Of a DNA stretch of 12,986 bases, positions 12,549 through 12,986 are shown in pieces (the first letter of the stretch is position 1; each line of letters begins with the position of its first letter). The notes beneath the pieces are model-generated. The model was not told the origin of the DNA, made no database searches, and worked only from the letters and a program-made list of their open reading frames with translations. The translations under genes and the position numbers were made by a program. The DNA is from an uncultured Collinsella sp. (GTDB lineage Bacteria > Actinomycetota > Coriobacteriia > Coriobacteriales > Coriobacteriaceae). The stretch lies in assembly GCA_900554255.1 (NCBI GenBank), contig USGN01000016.1, positions 1-12,986 of the forward strand. Direction: 5' to 3'.

Positions 12549-12986
12549 CTAGTCCAAGCCACTGAATGATGGATACGCGCTCTCTCCGTGTTGACTTGCA
12601 TCCAGGCCCAGCGCCTCGTCGGCCTCGTCCACGCGCAGGCTGCCGTGGAACAGTGCCTTGACCACCGCGGCGATCACCAAATCGAGCACCAGCACAATAG
12701 CGACCGTAACCACAATGCCCAAAATCTGCGAGACGAGCAGCGACACATCGCCCGTGTAGAACAGGCCGCCCTTACCGGTCCACGAGAGCTCCGGCACGCA
12801 GAACAGGCCCGTGAGTACGCCGCCCAAGATGCCGCCGATGCCGTGGCAACCGAACGCGTCGAGCGCGTCGTCGTAGCCGAACTTGGTCTTAAGATGGCTG
12901 ATGGCCAGGTAGCAGACGGGCGATACAATCAGGCCCATGACCAGCGCCGCCCACGGCTCGACAAAGCCCGCGCCCGGCGTGACCAC
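12549..12986 (-). CDS. amtB: Ammonium transporter AmtB, C-terminal part (start outside window)
   Basis: The last 145 residues of an Amt/Rh channel run in from the window edge; the true start lies beyond 12986. They include VTPGAGFVEPWAALVMGLIV, the pore-lining segment GYDDALDAFGCHGIGGILGG with the second conserved pore His, and membrane helices LVSQILGIVVTVAIVLVLDL and neighbours. The cytosolic tail LRVDEADEALGLDASQHGES is the conserved Amt C-terminal region that couples subunits and contacts PII; its HGESAYP ending is typical. It lies in the inner membrane of the operon amtB-glnK and conducts ammonium/ammonia. No fault is visible in the part seen. Confidence 0.95.
   Translation of the reverse strand: MVTPGAGFVEPWAALVMGLIVSPVCYLAISHLKTKFGYDDALDAFGCHGIGGILGGVLTGLFCVPELSWTGKGGLFYTGDVSLLVSQILGIVVTVAIVLVLDLVIAAVVKALFHGSLRVDEADEALGLDASQHGESAYPSFSGLD

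Noticed and set aside
12180..12569. Plus-strand open frame of 129 codons opposite glnK
   Set aside because: Antisense shadow of a clear PII gene.
1..12986. CRISPR arrays, tRNA and rRNA genes
   Set aside because: No regularly spaced repeats, cloverleaf-like sequences or rRNA segments were seen on either strand by reading; small atypical RNAs could be missed.

Overview
The window looks like a chromosomal defence island inserted beside a nitrogen-regulation locus of a moderately GC-rich bacterium. Gene content and style (an amtB-glnK pair, a GC-rich IS110 element with an actinobacterial-type transposase, GTG starts with strong GGAGG-type ribosome sites) suggest an anaerobic actinobacterium such as a Coriobacteriia (Collinsella-like) species. 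That assignment is an inference; no rRNA or other marker gene is present.

Layout, left to right. (1) 1-655, minus: the 5' two thirds of a Dam/DpnM-type adenine methyltransferase whose catalytic DPPY motif reads DPSC; its 3' end lies outside the window. (2) 722-2560: a degraded DDE transposase gene (IS1595-like, minus strand) split by an IS110-family element at about 843-2388. The element has a DEDD transposase and, 5' of it, a leader that folds like a bridge RNA, with guide segments matching the element's own ends. (3) 2561-3061: no convincing gene; a possible broken membrane-protein remnant. (4) 7990 down to 3062, minus: five genes with overlapping ends. They are a complete DpnII-type GATC restriction-modification system (dpnM, dpnA, dpnB) followed by a PHP-domain/ABC-ATPase fusion protein and a small acidic protein. 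(5) 8115-10999, plus, divergent: a 62-residue zinc-ribbon protein, a Cap4/DUF4297-like nuclease and a small SMC/Rad50-like ATPase with a CxxC hook, resembling Lamassu or ABC-three-component defence systems. (6) 11760-10996, minus: an HNH-like zinc protein whose stop codon overlaps that of the SMC-like gene. (7) 12130-11768, minus: a truncated MFS transporter. (8) 12500-12162 and beyond 12549, minus: a PII signal protein and the C-terminal part of its AmtB ammonium channel, the likely ancestral chromosomal flank.

How the parts may work together. DpnM and DpnA would protect host GATC sites on duplex and single-stranded DNA, and DpnB cuts unmethylated GATC. The PHP-ATPase and its acidic partner are translationally coupled to restriction, which suggests a back-up effector that acts if restriction is evaded, similar in logic to PrrC held by a type I enzyme. 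The divergent nuclease/SMC module is probably an independent anti-phage or anti-plasmid system sharing the same intergenic promoter region. Decayed transposases, a broken transporter and a second, apparently catalytically damaged Dam gene point to repeated gain and loss at this site. The strongest candidates for something undescribed are the five-gene RM/PHP-ATPase operon, the zinc-ribbon/nuclease/SMC operon, and the readable bridge RNA of the IS110 element.
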